Shown here: positions 6,625-7,345 of the stretch, piece after piece
Layout of the letters: each line of letters opens with the position of its first letter
How positions within the stretch are numbered: the stretch's first letter is position 1
Source: an uncultured Bacteroides sp.
GTDB lineage: Bacteria; Bacteroidota; Bacteroidia; Bacteroidales; Bacteroidaceae
DNA: 7,345 nucleotides
NCBI RefSeq assembly: GCF_910578895.1
Contig: NZ_CAJTSC010000013.1
Coordinates: forward strand, 47,052-54,396
Direction: 5' to 3'
The notes under the pieces: model-generated
The model's database searches: none
What the model was told of the DNA's origin: nothing
The model's input: the letters and a program-made list of their open reading frames with translations, nothing else
Made by a program: the position numbers and the translations under genes

Positions 6625-7128
6625 TCAATTCAAGTAAGCTGAAAGTTCTGCAGCAGAGATGTTTTTGGCAATAATCACACCATTTTCATCCAGTAAATAG
6701 TTAGTAAATCCACGGTTTAAACGATATTTTTTAAATAAACCGGAAGACTCGCCTTCAGTTTCCACGAAACAAGTGGGCGTAACTATTTGGTCCTTACGAA
6801 CGGTTTCCTTAAAAATAGATTGATACTCATCGAATGAGACGGAAACCATTTCCACATTTTCATTGCGGGAAGCGGAACGAAGCACATTGCTCAAACTTGC
6901 GTTTTGCATCCGGGAGTGCGCGTCATAACTTGCCCAAAAACTAAGCAACACATATTTGCCTTTCATGTCCGAAAGTTCGGCTAACGGTTGCTCGGTCGAC
7001 ATAGATTGGATTTTAAAGTCCGGGGCTATGTCACCCACATTCAAACCGCCGGTCGGTTTGTCTTTTTCTACAAAAGAAGTCAAGGAACCAATTAGTAATA
7101 CAACAAAAATCCATTTTACATATTTCAT
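6625..7128 (-). CDS. Exported thioredoxin-fold (TlpA/AhpC-TSA-like) protein lacking redox cysteines
   Basis: The protein has 167 residues. The N-terminus MKYVKWIFVVLLIGSLTSF is a signal peptide or membrane anchor without a lipobox cysteine, so it should act in the periplasm or envelope. NVGDIAPDFKIQSM (30-43) is the usual opening of TlpA/AhpC-TSA-like domains, and KGKYVLLSFWAS (56-67) is the strand leading to the active site. Where a thiol-disulfide enzyme has W-C-x-x-C-R, this one has Y68-D-A-H-S-R73, so both cysteines are gone. The usual cis-proline segment G-I-P-T-x-F-L-I-D is replaced by G140-FTNYLLD. The only cysteine is C120. It therefore should not be a normal oxidoreductase, and a binding or scaffold role is possible. 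The ATG at 7126-7128 gives the full signal sequence. It is a single gene with its own promoter, convergent with the lon operon. The fold is fairly secure; the function is unknown. Confidence 0.85.
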   Translation of the reverse strand: MKYVKWIFVVLLIGSLTSFVEKDKPTGGLNVGDIAPDFKIQSMSTEQPLAELSDMKGKYVLLSFWASYDAHSRMQNASLSNVLRSASRNENVEMVSVSFDEYQSIFKETVRKDQIVTPTCFVETEGESSGLFKKYRLNRGFTNYLLDENGVIIAKNISAAELSAYLN

Positions 7129-7129
7129 G

Positions 7130-7190
7130 TAACCCGATTTTGGTTAATACTATTCGGGACTGTCCTTTCTGGCAGTGATTTCTTCCCGAA
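7130..7190 (-). promoter_or_regulatory. Stem-loops in the leader directly before the thioredoxin-fold gene
   Basis: Plus-strand coordinates are given. TAACC (7130-7134) pairs with GGTTA (7142-7146) one base from the start codon. Further up, TTCGGG pairs with CCCGAA (7153-7158 with 7185-7190), with an inner ACTG/CAGT (7159-7162 with 7173-7176), the two stems stacking across an 8-nt bulge on one side. Such folding so near a start could affect translation. This is hand-read pairing with no energy calculation. Confidence 0.45.
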
Positions 7191-7262
7191 ACGTCATACT
7201 CTCAGACCTTGCAATGAGAGGAAATCATTGATAATCAAAGTCTTTAATTCTGAAATCGGATG

Positions 7263-7295
7263 CAAAGGTAAGTAATTCTTAAAACAACTTCCAAA
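7263..7295 (-). promoter_or_regulatory. Promoter of the thioredoxin-fold gene
   Basis: On the minus strand TTTG (revcomp of 7292-7295), 21 nt, TACCTTTG (revcomp of 7263-7270) matches the Bacteroides -33/-7 consensus at both boxes with allowed spacing. Transcription would start near 7255 and leave about 125 nt of leader before the ATG. Confidence 0.75.
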
Positions 7296-7345
7296 TAAAC
7301 AAGCAATTTTCTTACTTTTTTAGTTCGATTTTTTATGTTATTTAG

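Noticed and set aside
7190..7220. CTGAGA on the minus strand of the leader, as in TPP riboswitches
   Set aside because: The other conserved TPP parts are missing and the downstream gene has no link to thiamine. A six-base match is expected by chance.

Overview
The window looks like a chromosomal segment of a Bacteroides-type bacterium (Bacteroidales). The evidence is the A-rich translation starts without strong Shine-Dalgarno sequences, promoters fitting the Bacteroides primary-sigma pattern (TTTG, about 20 nt, TAnnTTTG), and protein sequences with a Bacteroidetes character, such as an 823-residue Lon and a Tgt without the zinc cysteines.

The left 650 bases are AT-rich and differ from the rest. 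They hold the 3' end of an unrecognised gene, one small doubtful ORF, several copies of an AATAGACAAT motif, and then an 18-base stretch that reads as the 3' end of a tRNA-Pro gene with no tRNA body in front of it. A terminator hairpin follows directly. I read this as the right end of an element integrated into the 3' end of a tRNA-Pro gene, with integrase arm-type repeats inside the element end. The intact tRNA and the integrase would lie to the left, outside the window.

From 767 to 6396 the content is housekeeping. trmN6 (tRNA adenine-N6 methyltransferase) is on the minus strand. It is divergent from a tightly packed plus-strand operon lon - tgt - LptF/LptG-family permease, with a 5-nt gap and then an ATGA overlap. 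The operon combines ATP-dependent proteolysis, tRNA queuosine insertion and lipopolysaccharide export. It begins at a good promoter whose transcript would open with a perfect 10-bp hairpin, and it ends at a strong, probably bidirectional terminator.

The right part (6625-7345) carries a minus-strand gene for a secreted or membrane-anchored thioredoxin-fold protein that has lost both active-site cysteines. It is driven by a textbook Bacteroides promoter through a roughly 125-nt leader with several possible stem-loops.

I found no convincing new defence or mobile system within the window. The most interesting points are the tRNA-Pro junction, the arm-site-like repeats, the cysteine-less Tgt zinc site, the cysteine-less thioredoxin fold and the two structured leaders.
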